Assembly: GCA_016789025.1 (NCBI GenBank)
Contig: JAEURC010000038.1
Span: forward strand, 1-38,189
Direction of reading: 5' to 3'
Source: Anaerolineales bacterium
GTDB taxonomy: Bacteria > Chloroflexota > Anaerolineae > Anaerolineales > Villigracilaceae
Length of the DNA: 38,189 nt
Each line of letters opens with the position of its first letter. The first letter of the stretch is position 1. The notes below the pieces were generated by a model, which worked only from the letters and a program-made list of their open reading frames with translations, did no database searches and had not been told where the DNA came from. Below are positions 23,677 through 31,624 of this stretch, piece by piece. The position numbers and the translations under genes were made by a program.

Positions 23677-24675
23677 ATGGCAGAACGGGTTGCATTGTAT
23701 TTACAGGATTCACACGATTTGCGCGACGGGCTGGATTACGTCCGTTATGCGGAGGAGAAAGGGTTTGAGGCAGTGTGGCAGGCAGAATCTCGTCTGGTGC
23801 GCGATGCGATTGTGCCGATGGCCGCTTACGCCGCGGTGACGAATAAGCTCAAGGTTGGCTCTGGCGTGATCAATAATTGGACACGCAACATCGGTCTGCT
23901 TGCCGCCACATTGCTCACCCTCGACGATCTTGCGCCGAACCGAATCATTTGCGGCATCGGCGCGTGGTGGGATCCGCTAGCGAAGAACGTGGGCATCGAG
24001 CGCAAGAAGCCGCTCCTTGCCATGCGCGAGACCGTGGAAGTGCTCCGTCGCCTGCTCAACATGGAGCGGGTCACCTTTCATGGAGAATTTCATCATGTAG
24101 ACGGAATCGAACTGGATGTGGTGCATGGCCGCCGCGAGCCGCGTAACATTCCGATTATGATCGGCGCGACGGGCGATGTAATGATGGAGTTGACTGGCGA
24201 AATTGCCGATGGAGCCGTTTTGAATTATTGCGTTCCGCCGGAATATAACGACAAGGCGATGGAACAACTGGAAAAGGGCTTGAAGAAATCCGGGCGCACA
24301 ATGGATGCGTTCGATCGTCCACAACTTGTCGTTTGCTCGGTGGATGAAGACCATGATAAAGCGATCGATTACACCAAGGAACTACTTTGCCAATACCTCG
24401 CCCAACAGCCGCATATCGCCAAGGCTTCGCAGGTCTCGCAGGATGTGATTGCCAGTATCCAGTCTATTTTAGGGTGGCCTGCCACCAAGGAACAGATCAA
24501 CAAAGCCAAGCATCTTGTGCCTGACGAACTTGTGCATCGCATCACCGCCTCCGGCACGCCGTCGGAAGCAAAAGCCAAAGTGGAGGAATACAAGAAGCGC
24601 GGATGCACATGCCCGATCCTTTACCCCGTCGGCGGGAATTTCAAGTTGTTGATCGATACGTTCGCGCAAACGTAA
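23677..24675 (+). CDS. Luciferase-like (LLM) F420-dependent oxidoreductase
   Basis: 332 residues, TIM-barrel luciferase-like family. [51 protein letters not shown] and the later [26 protein letters not shown] are typical of F420-dependent members close to methylene-H4MPT reductase (Mer) and related dehydrogenases. The substrate is unknown; the gene is likely the local user of F420. TGAGGAG precedes the ATG. The stop codon TAA is part of a palindrome (24672-24697) that also supplies the stop codon of the convergent pncC. Confidence 0.9.
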   Translation: MAERVALYLQDSHDLRDGLDYVRYAEEKGFEAVWQAESRLVRDAIVPMAAYAAVTNKLKVGSGVINNWTRNIGLLAATLLTLDDLAPNRIICGIGAWWDPLAKNVGIERKKPLLAMRETVEVLRRLLNMERVTFHGEFHHVDGIELDVVHGRREPRNIPIMIGATGDVMMELTGEIADGAVLNYCVPPEYNDKAMEQLEKGLKKSGRTMDAFDRPQLVVCSVDEDHDKAIDYTKELLCQYLAQQPHIAKASQVSQDVIASIQSILGWPATKEQINKAKHLVPDELVHRITASGTPSEAKAKVEEYKKRGCTCPILYPVGGNFKLLIDTFAQT

Positions 24676-24697
24676 GACAAGATTAATCTTGTCCTAC
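24672..24697. repeat. Palindrome carrying the stop codons of two convergent genes
   Basis: Core GACAAGATTAATCTTGTC is a perfect 18-bp palindrome; with flanks GTA and TAC and one mismatch it spans 26 bp. TAA on the plus strand ends the LLM gene and TAG on the minus strand ends pncC. No T-run is present. Confidence 0.8.
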
Positions 24698-25179
24698 ATT
24701 TCCCCCCTCAAATAATCCAACACAAATTGCAAAGCCGCGTCAGCCGATGCGGCTTTTATTTGTTGACGGTTTCCCGAATAATGCCGGGAGCGTGTCCATT
24801 CGCCTTGTGGAGCGGCAAGCGCCAGCCAGACCGTGCCCACAGGCTTGGATTCCGTCCCACCGCCTGGACCCGCTATCCCTGAGATCGAAGCGGCGATATC
24901 CGCATCGAGAACTGATCGCGCGCCGCGCGCCATCTCTAGCACCGTCTGCTCGCTGACCGCGCCGAATCGGTTGAGCGTATCCCATGAAACATGCAGGATG
25001 GATACCTTCGCTTCGTAGGCATACACAACCACTCCGCCGCGAAAATACTCCGACGAGCCGGGGATGTTCGTGATACGGTCGCTGACCAAGCCGCCCGTGC
25101 AAGATTCGGCGAGAGCGAGGGTCAACCCGCGCTCTCGCAGGAGTTTGCCAACTTGTTCTTCGGGAAGGGTTTCAGTCAT
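24694..25179 (-). CDS. pncC: Nicotinamide-nucleotide amidohydrolase (CinA C-terminal type)
   Basis: 161 residues, the stand-alone CinA C-terminal domain that deamidates NMN to nicotinate mononucleotide for NAD recycling. The start TLALAESCTGGLVSDRIT holds the catalytic Ser, YEAKVSILHV the conserved Tyr/Lys region, and SISGIAGPGGGTESKPVGTVWLAL the glycine-rich loop, followed by NRQQIKAASADAAL. No N-terminal MoCF-like domain. A TATAAT box lies about 33 nt upstream (25212-25217). It is divergent from the kinase gene. Confidence 0.94.
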   Translation of the reverse strand: MTETLPEEQVGKLLRERGLTLALAESCTGGLVSDRITNIPGSSEYFRGGVVVYAYEAKVSILHVSWDTLNRFGAVSEQTVLEMARGARSVLDADIAASISGIAGPGGGTESKPVGTVWLALAAPQGEWTRSRHYSGNRQQIKAASADAALQFVLDYLRGEM

Positions 25180-25211
25180 GAGCCGTTGCGCCAGAATAAT
25201 AAAGTCGTGCC

Positions 25212-25217
25212 ATTATA
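25212..25217 (-). promoter_or_regulatory. -10 box for pncC
   Basis: TATAAT on the minus strand, about 33 nt before the pncC ATG. It faces the kinase -10 box 23 nt away, so the two promoters must overlap. Confidence 0.45.
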
Positions 25218-25240
25218 CAGGAGGCGCGCTCGTTCTAGGT

Positions 25241-25246
25241 TATAAT
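25241..25246 (+). promoter_or_regulatory. -10 box placed for a leaderless kinase mRNA
   Basis: TATAAT ends 7 nt before the ATG at 25254; no Shine-Dalgarno lies between. Confidence 0.45.
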
Positions 25247-25253
25247 TTTGCGC

Positions 25254-27338
25254 ATGGCTGATTGGGCTGGCAAAACGCTCGGTAATGTCCACATTGATCA
25301 TCTCGTAGCCCGCGGGGGGATGGCGGAAGTATACAAAGGCACTCATAAGTCATATGGGGTGGTAGCCATCAAAGTGATGCGAGGCTTGTTGGAACGAGAT
25401 TCGGAACAGCTCAGCCGCTTCCAGCGCGAAGCCGAAGTGGTTGGGGAATTAAAGCACCCTAATATCGTTCAATTGCTTGATTATAAATTGGAAGACGAAA
25501 CCCCATGCATCGTCATGGAGTATGTGCCGGGCCCTTCTCTCGCCGCATACATGAAAGCGCTGCACGAACAAAAGAAGCGCATCCCCATCGGCATCGTTGC
25601 CAAAATTCTGAAGGCGGTCGCATCCGCGCTCGATTACGCTCACGCGAAGGGGATCGTCCATCGCGATATCAAACCCGCCAATGTCCTGCTCCGTTCGCAA
25701 GAAAATTCGGTTGAGGTCAACTATACCCTGCCGATCGACGTGGAACCGGTTCTCACCGATTTTGGTCTGGTCCGCCTCCTCGACTCGACCTCGCACACCA
25801 CCACCGGCTCCGTGTCGGGCACACCCGCGTACATGAGCCCGGAACAATCGCGCGGCGATAAAGTTGACAAGCGTACAGACATCTACTCGCTTGGCATCAT
25901 GCTGTACGAAATGCTGGCTGGCGCGGTGCCGTTCCAGTCTGATACCACGTTCGGCATGTTGATGAAACATATCAACGAGCCTCCCCCAATAATTGAGGGT
26001 ATCTCATCCGACTTGCAAGCCATCCTCGATCGTGCGCTGGCGAAAGACCCATCCATGCGGTACGAAAGCGCGGGAGAATTTGCCCAAGAATTTCTGGCTG
26101 TGTTCAACGGGCAAACAGTCTCTCCGGGGACGATTCATATGGCGCAAATGGCGCGTCAATTGGCGGCAGAGGCAAACAAGAAAAAGCAGGTCCCGGCGGA
26201 GCGTCCACTCACACGCTGGCTTCGTATCGGCGCCGAGATTGTCATCGCAGCCGGATTGGCTTTCGCCTTGTTCCAGTTCATTAACACGCCCACCGCGCCT
26301 GTCACCCTTACCCCAGAGCCGGTGGATCCGGATATTCCCGTTGGCCGCATGCGATTCACCGACTTCAACGGAGTGATGGATCGAGTGACGCTTGTTTTTA
26401 ATAGCGCAGAGCCGCCCGCCGCCGGAACACGTTACGAGGCATGGCTCCGGAACAACGCAAACGGGGCAGTGCGAAATCTCGGGTCCATCCGCTTTAACAC
26501 GTCGAACATCGGTCAACTCGAATTTACCGATCCTAACAGGCAAAACTTGTTAGAACTTTATGATGAAATCTTGGTGACGGTTGAACAGAACAACGGCATT
26601 GTATTAAAACCATCAACGAGCGTTGTCTATTCATCGATATTCCCGGTGGAGGCGCTTGGCGCCGCGCGCAACCTGCTGGCGTCCCATTCAAATACCCCCG
26701 ACCAATACGCCCCTATGCAAGGGTTGTATTATTACAGCGGAAGCTACATTACAGGCGCCATCAACGGCGACCCGATCACCCCCGATTTCGTCGGCTTGGT
26801 GCAGGCATATCAAAATGGAGACGAAGCCACTCTCCGCAAGCGCACCGAGGACGTGATCAATCTGATCGTCGGTGAAATGAACGAACAATACAAGGATTAT
26901 GATGGGGATGGAAAAATCGATAATAACGATGGGGATGGTTTTGGAAGCCTGCCAAACGGTGACCGGCTTGGCTATCTCCAACTTGCCGCGCTTGGAGCGA
27001 AAGACGTTGGAGATGCGGAAGATTCAACGCCGAATATGAGGATTTACAGTGAAAACATTCAAGTCTGCATCCAAAACATGGAAGGGTGGACCACTCAGTT
27101 GTTGCCGCTTGCCCTCCAGTTGACTGAAATCCCGTTCGGAATGGAGATGGAACCCACCATCAACGAAATGACGAACCTGGGTAATTATTTATTGCAGGGA
27201 TTCGACGCCAACCAAAATGGGTTGGTTGAGCCAGTAGATGGAGAATGCGGGGTAACTTTGGCTTATGAATACGGCTGGAACCTCGTAGAAATGCCGATTT
27301 TCATAGGTCCTGATCGCGTTCCACCGAGTGGAAAGTAA
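25254..27338 (+). CDS. PknB-like Ser/Thr protein kinase with outer domain carrying two calcium-loop motifs
   Basis: 694 residues. Kinase domain 1-285: GGMAEVYKG loop, Lys40, HRDIKPAN (136-143), DFG (169-171), SGTPAYMSPEQ. A TM helix (about 325-342) leads to a roughly 350-residue outer part. This holds a beta-rich region (about 363-445, with YEAWLRNN, loosely RskA-like) and a helical region with two 12-residue EF-hand-like loops: DYDGDGKIDNND (548-559) and DANQNGLVEPVD (651-662). It may sense calcium or a wall ligand outside and phosphorylate targets inside. No PASTA repeats. A TTG 6 nt upstream is in frame, but the ATG fits the leaderless spacing. A terminator follows. Confidence 0.9.
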   Translation: MADWAGKTLGNVHIDHLVARGGMAEVYKGTHKSYGVVAIKVMRGLLERDSEQLSRFQREAEVVGELKHPNIVQLLDYKLEDETPCIVMEYVPGPSLAAYMKALHEQKKRIPIGIVAKILKAVASALDYAHAKGIVHRDIKPANVLLRSQENSVEVNYTLPIDVEPVLTDFGLVRLLDSTSHTTTGSVSGTPAYMSPEQSRGDKVDKRTDIYSLGIMLYEMLAGAVPFQSDTTFGMLMKHINEPPPIIEGISSDLQAILDRALAKDPSMRYESAGEFAQEFLAVFNGQTVSPGTIHMAQMARQLAAEANKKKQVPAERPLTRWLRIGAEIVIAAGLAFALFQFINTPTAPVTLTPEPVDPDIPVGRMRFTDFNGVMDRVTLVFNSAEPPAAGTRYEAWLRNNANGAVRNLGSIRFNTSNIGQLEFTDPNRQNLLELYDEILVTVEQNNGIVLKPSTSVVYSSIFPVEALGAARNLLASHSNTPDQYAPMQGLYYYSGSYITGAINGDPITPDFVGLVQAYQNGDEATLRKRTEDVINLIVGEMNEQYKDYDGDGKIDNNDGDGFGSLPNGDRLGYLQLAALGAKDVGDAEDSTPNMRIYSENIQVCIQNMEGWTTQLLPLALQLTEIPFGMEMEPTINEMTNLGNYLLQGFDANQNGLVEPVDGECGVTLAYEYGWNLVEMPIFIGPDRVPPSGK

Positions 27339-27365
27339 AAAGTCTCCCTCTTTGGGAGACTTTTT
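27337..27365 (+). terminator. Intrinsic terminator after the kinase gene
   Basis: AGTCTCCC / GGGAGACT, loop TCTTT, A-run before and T5 after. It lies between convergent genes and is symmetric enough to act for both. Confidence 0.9.
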
Positions 27366-27379
27366 GATTGCATCTATGT

Positions 27380-27691
27380 TTACAGCCCTTGCAAAATTTG
27401 TTGAATTTCGGGCATTCTGAGCGCTACACCGGCAATAGCGTTGATACAGGCGAGCAGGATACCAATGCCCGACAAAACCATGCCCGCGATTGCCAGATTC
27501 TTTTGCGAGACATCTTTCATTCCCAGATATCCGAGCACGACGCCGGCGATACCCAAGGGCACACCACAGATCGGTAAAAACCAGGCGCAAAGGTTGATCA
27601 CGCCAAGAACCAGCGATGCGATTGCCATGATACGCTGGTTGCCCCCATCAGCAGGTGCAGGTGATACGGGTACATTCGATTGTTCGTTCAT
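27380..27691 (-). CDS. DUF4190-type small membrane protein
   Basis: 103 residues: a polar proline-rich start, then two hydrophobic helices joined by GYLGMKDVSQKNLAIAGMVLSGIGIL, a pattern of the DUF4190 family, where a repeated G-x-x-LG segment precedes each helix. No enzymatic motif is visible. CGGAGGATCTC precedes the ATG. Function unknown. Confidence 0.85.
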   Translation of the reverse strand: MNEQSNVPVSPAPADGGNQRIMAIASLVLGVINLCAWFLPICGVPLGIAGVVLGYLGMKDVSQKNLAIAGMVLSGIGILLACINAIAGVALRMPEIQQILQGL

Positions 27692-27775
27692 GAGATCCTC
27701 CGTGGAATAAAGTTTTGTCGATTATTGCACAGAATTGGGTCGCTTGCAATCACCAAAACTGCCAGGCTAGGGCTT

Positions 27776-27911
27776 TCTTAAAGTCGCGGTCAACCATCTC
27801 TTTGGACACGGATCACACCACGGATATCACGGTCTTTTCCATAAAAAACGGAGAAAATCTTCTCGTCCGCGAAATTCATATACGAAAGAAAGACCCAGGT
27901 TGACTTTAAGA
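27776..27911. repeat. Inverted-repeat element in the gap before uvrC
   Basis: TCTTAAAGTC...CAACC on the left (with 5 extra bases) pairs with GGTTGACTTTAAGA on the right, 136 bp end to end. The inside has tandem-like GGACACGGATCACACCACGG. It codes for nothing recognisable; a decayed small mobile element is possible. Bases 27692-27775 show no feature. Confidence 0.55.
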
Positions 27912-27950
27912 AGACCTGACTCCCAGGCAATGCACAGGCAGTGGATGAAG

Positions 27951-27956
27951 TAAAAT
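27951..27956 (+). promoter_or_regulatory. -10-like box placed for a leaderless uvrC mRNA
   Basis: TAAAAT ends 6 nt before the uvrC ATG; no Shine-Dalgarno between them. Confidence 0.4.
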
Positions 27957-27962
27957 ACATCG

Positions 27963-29825
27963 ATGGATATTTCAGAAAAATTGCAGGGCATTCTTGATAC
28001 CCTGCCTGCAAAACCCGGCTGTTACTTGATGAAGAACGCGGATGGGACGATCATCTACGTCGGCAAGGCGATCAATCTCAAAAACCGCGTGCGCTCATAT
28101 TTTCACGCGGATGCGGGTCACGATGCAAAAACGCGCCGGCTAGTCCGTGATATTGCCGACATTGAATGGATCGTCGTTGGCTCCGAACTTGAGGCGCTCA
28201 TCCTCGAGATGAACCTCATTAAGAAGCACCGCCCTCGCTATAACATTCGCCTCAAGGACGACAAACGCTACCCGTACATCAAGGTCCATTGGGCGGAACC
28301 ATATCCCAAGGTCACTGTGACACGGCAAATGATAGAAGACGGCTCGCGCTATTTCGGTCCTTATACCTCGGCATGGGCGGTGTACCAAACGCTGGATACC
28401 CTGCGGAAAATCTTCCCATACCTGACGTGCGATCGCGAGATCACAGGGCAGGATAAACGCGCGTGTCTATACTACGACATCAAACTGTGTATCGCCCCGT
28501 GTATCGGCGCCGCATCCCAGGCATCGTACCGCCAAATGATCTCTGACCTGATGGATTTTCTCAGCGGACACAGCGAAGGCATCGTCGCGCGCTTGCAGGC
28601 AGAAATGGAAAAAGCGGCGGCAGAGATGCGCTACGAAAAAGCGGCGGCGGTCCGCGACCAACTCAAGGCGATCCAATCCATCATCGAACGACAGAAGATT
28701 GTCTTTGCAACAGATTATAAAGATTCGGACGTTCTCGCCATGGCGCGCAGTGACGGCGAAGCCTGTGTGCAGGTTTTCTTTATCCGCAGCGGCAAGTTGA
28801 TCGGGCGGGAATATTTCATCCTCGAGGGGACAGAAGATTCAGCCGACGCGCAGATCATGGAACAGTTCATCACCCAGTTTTACACCGAAGCCGCCAATAT
28901 TCCTCAACAAGTGATGTTGCCGCAAGAGATCGAGGAGGCGAAGATCATCGGAGAATGGCTGAGGTCGAAGCGAGGCGGCGCAAAAGTTGAATTGATTGTT
29001 CCAAAGGAGGGGCAGTCAAGCGAGTTGGTGAAGATGGCGGCTGAGAATGCCACCGACACGCTGACCGCCCTCCGCGCCCAATGGCAGGCAGATGCTCACA
29101 AACAAGAGCAAGCTCTCGCCGAACTGCAACAAGCCCTACAACTGAAAGACCCGCCGAACCGCATCGAATGCTATGATATTTCCAACACGCAAGGAACGGC
29201 GATCGTTGGGGCGATGGTGGTGTTCACACAGGGCGTAGCGGATAAAAAGTTGTATCGCAAATTCAACATCGAATCGGTTATTGGGGCGCCAGACGATTTC
29301 GCGTCCATGGAGGAAATGCTGACGAGACGCTTCCGCAGGTGGCAATCGGCTCGCGAAACGGCGGAACAGGTTGGGGCGAAGAAAGACGCGTCATTTTCCT
29401 TCCTGCCGGATCTCGTTATCATCGATGGCGGTAAAGGTCAACTCGGGCGCGCAGTCGAAGTCCTCGAGAAGTACGAACTACTGGAGAAAATCCCAATTGT
29501 GGGTTTGGCAAAGCAACAGGAGGAAATTTTCTTCCCGCACAAATCCGACTCGTTGCTGTTGCCGCGTCATTCTCAAGCGTTGTATTTGGTTCAGCGCATT
29601 CGAGATGAAGCGCATCGATACGGAATCACCGCACACCGCAAGAAAAGGCAAAAACTCGGCATGGCTTCCATCCTGGACGAAATCCCCGAGATCGGGCCTG
29701 CCCGGCGAAAAGCCCTCTTGAAACATTTCGGTTCTGTGGATAAGATTAGAGCCGCTTCGCTGGAGGAACTCAGTAGCATCGTGACGGAAAGCGCAGCGCA
29801 CTCGATAAAGGCACATTTGGAATGA
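27963..29825 (+). CDS. uvrC: Excinuclease ABC subunit C
   Basis: 620 residues, full length. UvrC makes both cuts around a lesion in nucleotide excision repair. The N-terminal GIY-YIG nuclease has PGCYLMKNADGTIIYVGKA, NLKNRVRSYF and the long KKHRPRYNIRLKDDKRYPYIKV. A UVR UvrB-binding motif lies near 215, the RNase H-like second nuclease has CYDISNTQGT and DLVIIDGGKGQLG, and a terminal helix-hairpin-helix reads IPEIGPARRKALLKHFGS. The stop overlaps the next ATG (ATGA), coupling a receiver protein to uvrC. A TAAAAT box six bases before the ATG suggests a leaderless transcript. Confidence 0.97.
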   Translation: MDISEKLQGILDTLPAKPGCYLMKNADGTIIYVGKAINLKNRVRSYFHADAGHDAKTRRLVRDIADIEWIVVGSELEALILEMNLIKKHRPRYNIRLKDDKRYPYIKVHWAEPYPKVTVTRQMIEDGSRYFGPYTSAWAVYQTLDTLRKIFPYLTCDREITGQDKRACLYYDIKLCIAPCIGAASQASYRQMISDLMDFLSGHSEGIVARLQAEMEKAAAEMRYEKAAAVRDQLKAIQSIIERQKIVFATDYKDSDVLAMARSDGEACVQVFFIRSGKLIGREYFILEGTEDSADAQIMEQFITQFYTEAANIPQQVMLPQEIEEAKIIGEWLRSKRGGAKVELIVPKEGQSSELVKMAAENATDTLTALRAQWQADAHKQEQALAELQQALQLKDPPNRIECYDISNTQGTAIVGAMVVFTQGVADKKLYRKFNIESVIGAPDDFASMEEMLTRRFRRWQSARETAEQVGAKKDASFSFLPDLVIIDGGKGQLGRAVEVLEKYELLEKIPIVGLAKQQEEIFFPHKSDSLLLPRHSQALYLVQRIRDEAHRYGITAHRKKRQKLGMASILDEIPEIGPARRKALLKHFGSVDKIRAASLEELSSIVTESAAHSIKAHLE

Positions 29826-30217
29826 GAGAAATCTGGGTTGTGGATGACGACGATGAGATGAGTCGCGCGATCGGGCTGATGCTCGAGGTGCTCGATTGCA
29901 AGGTGACTGTGTTCAACAACGTGCGCGGCGCGGCGCAGTTGATCGTTTCGGGAAAAAAACCCGACTTGATCATCCTTGATGTGAACATGCCGGAAGTTTC
30001 CGGGCTGGATATGCTCGAATTTTTACGACGACGTCCTGATTTAGCAAAACTCCCTATTGTGATGCTTTCCTCCGAAGCAGACGACGCAGTTGTGGACCAA
30101 GCGCTTTCGCTTGGGGCTGACGCCTTTGCAATGAAACCCGTCACTCTCGAAGAACTCGAGAGGGCAATGGCGCGCGCATTTTATAAACATTTAGATTTGC
30201 GAGTGAATGATGAGTGA
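29822..30217 (+). CDS. Stand-alone response regulator receiver domain (second copy type)
   Basis: 131 residues, CheY-like with no output domain. Asp8-Asp9, phospho-acceptor Asp53 in ILDVNMPEVSGLD, Ser83 in MLSSEA and Lys105 in MKPVT. It is related to the lone receiver at 3250-3618. It overlaps uvrC by 4 nt, so its level is tied to the repair enzyme. Its C-terminus overlaps a small membrane-protein gene. The partner is unknown. Confidence 0.9.
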   Translation: MREIWVVDDDDEMSRAIGLMLEVLDCKVTVFNNVRGAAQLIVSGKKPDLIILDVNMPEVSGLDMLEFLRRRPDLAKLPIVMLSSEADDAVVDQALSLGADAFAMKPVTLEELERAMARAFYKHLDLRVNDE

Positions 30218-30335
30218 AAAAAAACGAAATAACAGGCAGGAAAAATCGCGCAGGATGTTGCAGGTCATATTTGCGATCCTTACGATCATTTTGATTCTTT
30301 CCATGTTACTTTCCGCATTTATCGTGCCGCAGTAA
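30210..30335 (+). CDS. 41-residue single-span membrane peptide
   Basis: A short gene in another frame overlapping the end of the receiver gene. It begins with a charged stretch (MSEKKRNNRQEKSRR) and ends in one hydrophobic helix (MLQVIFAILTIILILSMLL), then AFIVPQ. This is the positive-inside pattern of a small N-in membrane protein. A tandem ATG at 30207 would add one residue. Overlap with the previous stop suggests coupling. No homology can be claimed, but the composition is unlike a random shadow frame. Confidence 0.6.
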   Translation: MSEKKRNNRQEKSRRMLQVIFAILTIILILSMLLSAFIVPQ

Positions 30336-30366
30336 CGGCGGTTCAGCGTTAGAACAATTCTATTGT

Positions 30367-30396
30367 CGCGGCAGGTTTTGCCGCGTATTATTTGAT
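30367..30396 (+). terminator. Possible terminator after the uvrC unit
   Basis: CGCGGCA / TGCCGCG with a 5-nt loop, followed by the weakly T-rich TATTATTTGATT. It lies between the small membrane gene and prfA. Weak T-run, so uncertain. Confidence 0.4.
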
Positions 30397-30433
30397 TGCG
30401 GAGCGCGCATGATTTGCTCCACTTAAGGATGAT

Positions 30434-31510
30434 ATGCTTGATAAACTTAAAGGTATTGAAGACCGATACGCTCAAATTGGAAACGAATTACTCGAGGTAG
30501 GCGCAGACTATCAACGCGCCGCAGAGTTGAACAAGGAACGCGTGGATCTCGAACCCATCGTGGTGAAGGCGCGCGAGTATCGGCAAGCGGTGAAAAGCTT
30601 GGAGGAGGCGAAAGCAATCCTCCTATCCGAAAAAGACGCGGAGTTGGTCGCGCTGGCGGAATCCGATATTGCGGATTTGACTCCAAGAATCGAAGTCCTT
30701 GAAAAAGAGATCAAGGGGATGTTGGTGCCGAAAGATCCGCGCGACGATAAGAACGTGATCGTCGAAATTCGCGCGGGCGCGGGCGGCGATGAAGCCGCCA
30801 TTTTTGCGGCGGACTTGTTCCGCATGTACACACGTTTCGCGGACGGCAAACGCTGGAAGAACGAGGTCATGTCGGAGAACGCGATCGGCGTGGGCGGATT
30901 CAAAGAAGTGATCTTCGAGATCAAGGGCAAAGGCGCTTACTCACAGTTGAAATACGAGTCAGGCGTGCATCGCGTACAGCGCGTGCCAGCGACCGAAGCG
31001 CAGGGACGTATCCACACATCCACTGCGACGGTGGCTGTGATGGCGGAAGTGGATGAGGTTGAAATTGACATCCCCGAATCGGACATCGAGATCGAGGTCT
31101 ATCGTTCCTCGGGCGCAGGCGGACAGAATGTGCAGAAAAACTCGACTGCCGTGCGGTTGACACACAAGCCGACGGGGATCGTCGTCACTTGTCAGGACGA
31201 ACGCTCGCAGTTGCAAAATAAATTACGCGCGTTGAGCATCTTGCGCGCGCGGTTGTACGAGATGGCTGAAGAGAAACGCCGCGCGGAGATCGAATCGGAT
31301 CGGCGATCGCAAGTGGGAAGCGGCGACCGTTCGGAGAAGATCCGCACGTACAATTATCCGCAGAACCGCGTCACCGATCATCGCATCGGATTTTCCAATT
31401 ACAACCTGCCCGCCGTGATGGACGGCGCGATTGACCAGTTCATCGAGGAACTGTCCACGCGCGATGAGGCGGATCGGCTCGCGGCTTCGGGTGTGGATGA
31501 GGATGAGTAA
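30434..31510 (+). CDS. prfA: Peptide chain release factor 1
   Basis: 358 residues. RF1 recognises UAA and UAG and triggers release of the finished protein. The anticodon-like PAT tripeptide (185-187, in [12 protein letters not shown]) marks RF1 rather than RF2 (SPF), and GGQ (229-231, in [12 protein letters not shown]) contacts the peptidyl transferase centre. AAGGA precedes the ATG. prmC, whose product methylates this GGQ, lies two genes on, the usual prfA-prmC neighbourhood with an agmatinase-family gene placed between. Confidence 0.97.
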   Translation: MLDKLKGIEDRYAQIGNELLEVGADYQRAAELNKERVDLEPIVVKAREYRQAVKSLEEAKAILLSEKDAELVALAESDIADLTPRIEVLEKEIKGMLVPKDPRDDKNVIVEIRAGAGGDEAAIFAADLFRMYTRFADGKRWKNEVMSENAIGVGGFKEVIFEIKGKGAYSQLKYESGVHRVQRVPATEAQGRIHTSTATVAVMAEVDEVEIDIPESDIEIEVYRSSGAGGQNVQKNSTAVRLTHKPTGIVVTCQDERSQLQNKLRALSILRARLYEMAEEKRRAEIESDRRSQVGSGDRSEKIRTYNYPQNRVTDHRIGFSNYNLPAVMDGAIDQFIEELSTRDEADRLAASGVDEDE

Positions 31511-31516
31511 GCTTTT

Positions 31517-31612
31517 ACCACAAAGGACACGAAGTCCACTAAGGTTGGACAAAAATGAGCGAATCGCCTTCCAATAGATTTTCCTTCGTGACCGTTGTGT
31601 CCTTAGTGTTTA
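31517..31612. repeat. Dispersed inverted repeat, family R2, copy 2
   Basis: Left ACCACAAAGGACACGAAG and right CGTTGTGTCCTTAGTGTTT arms, with TTTTCCTTCGTG inside, the same parts as copy 1 at 10521-10618. It fills the gap between prfA and the agmatinase-family gene. Confidence 0.75.
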
Positions 31613-31624
31613 AAAAGGGTTCAA

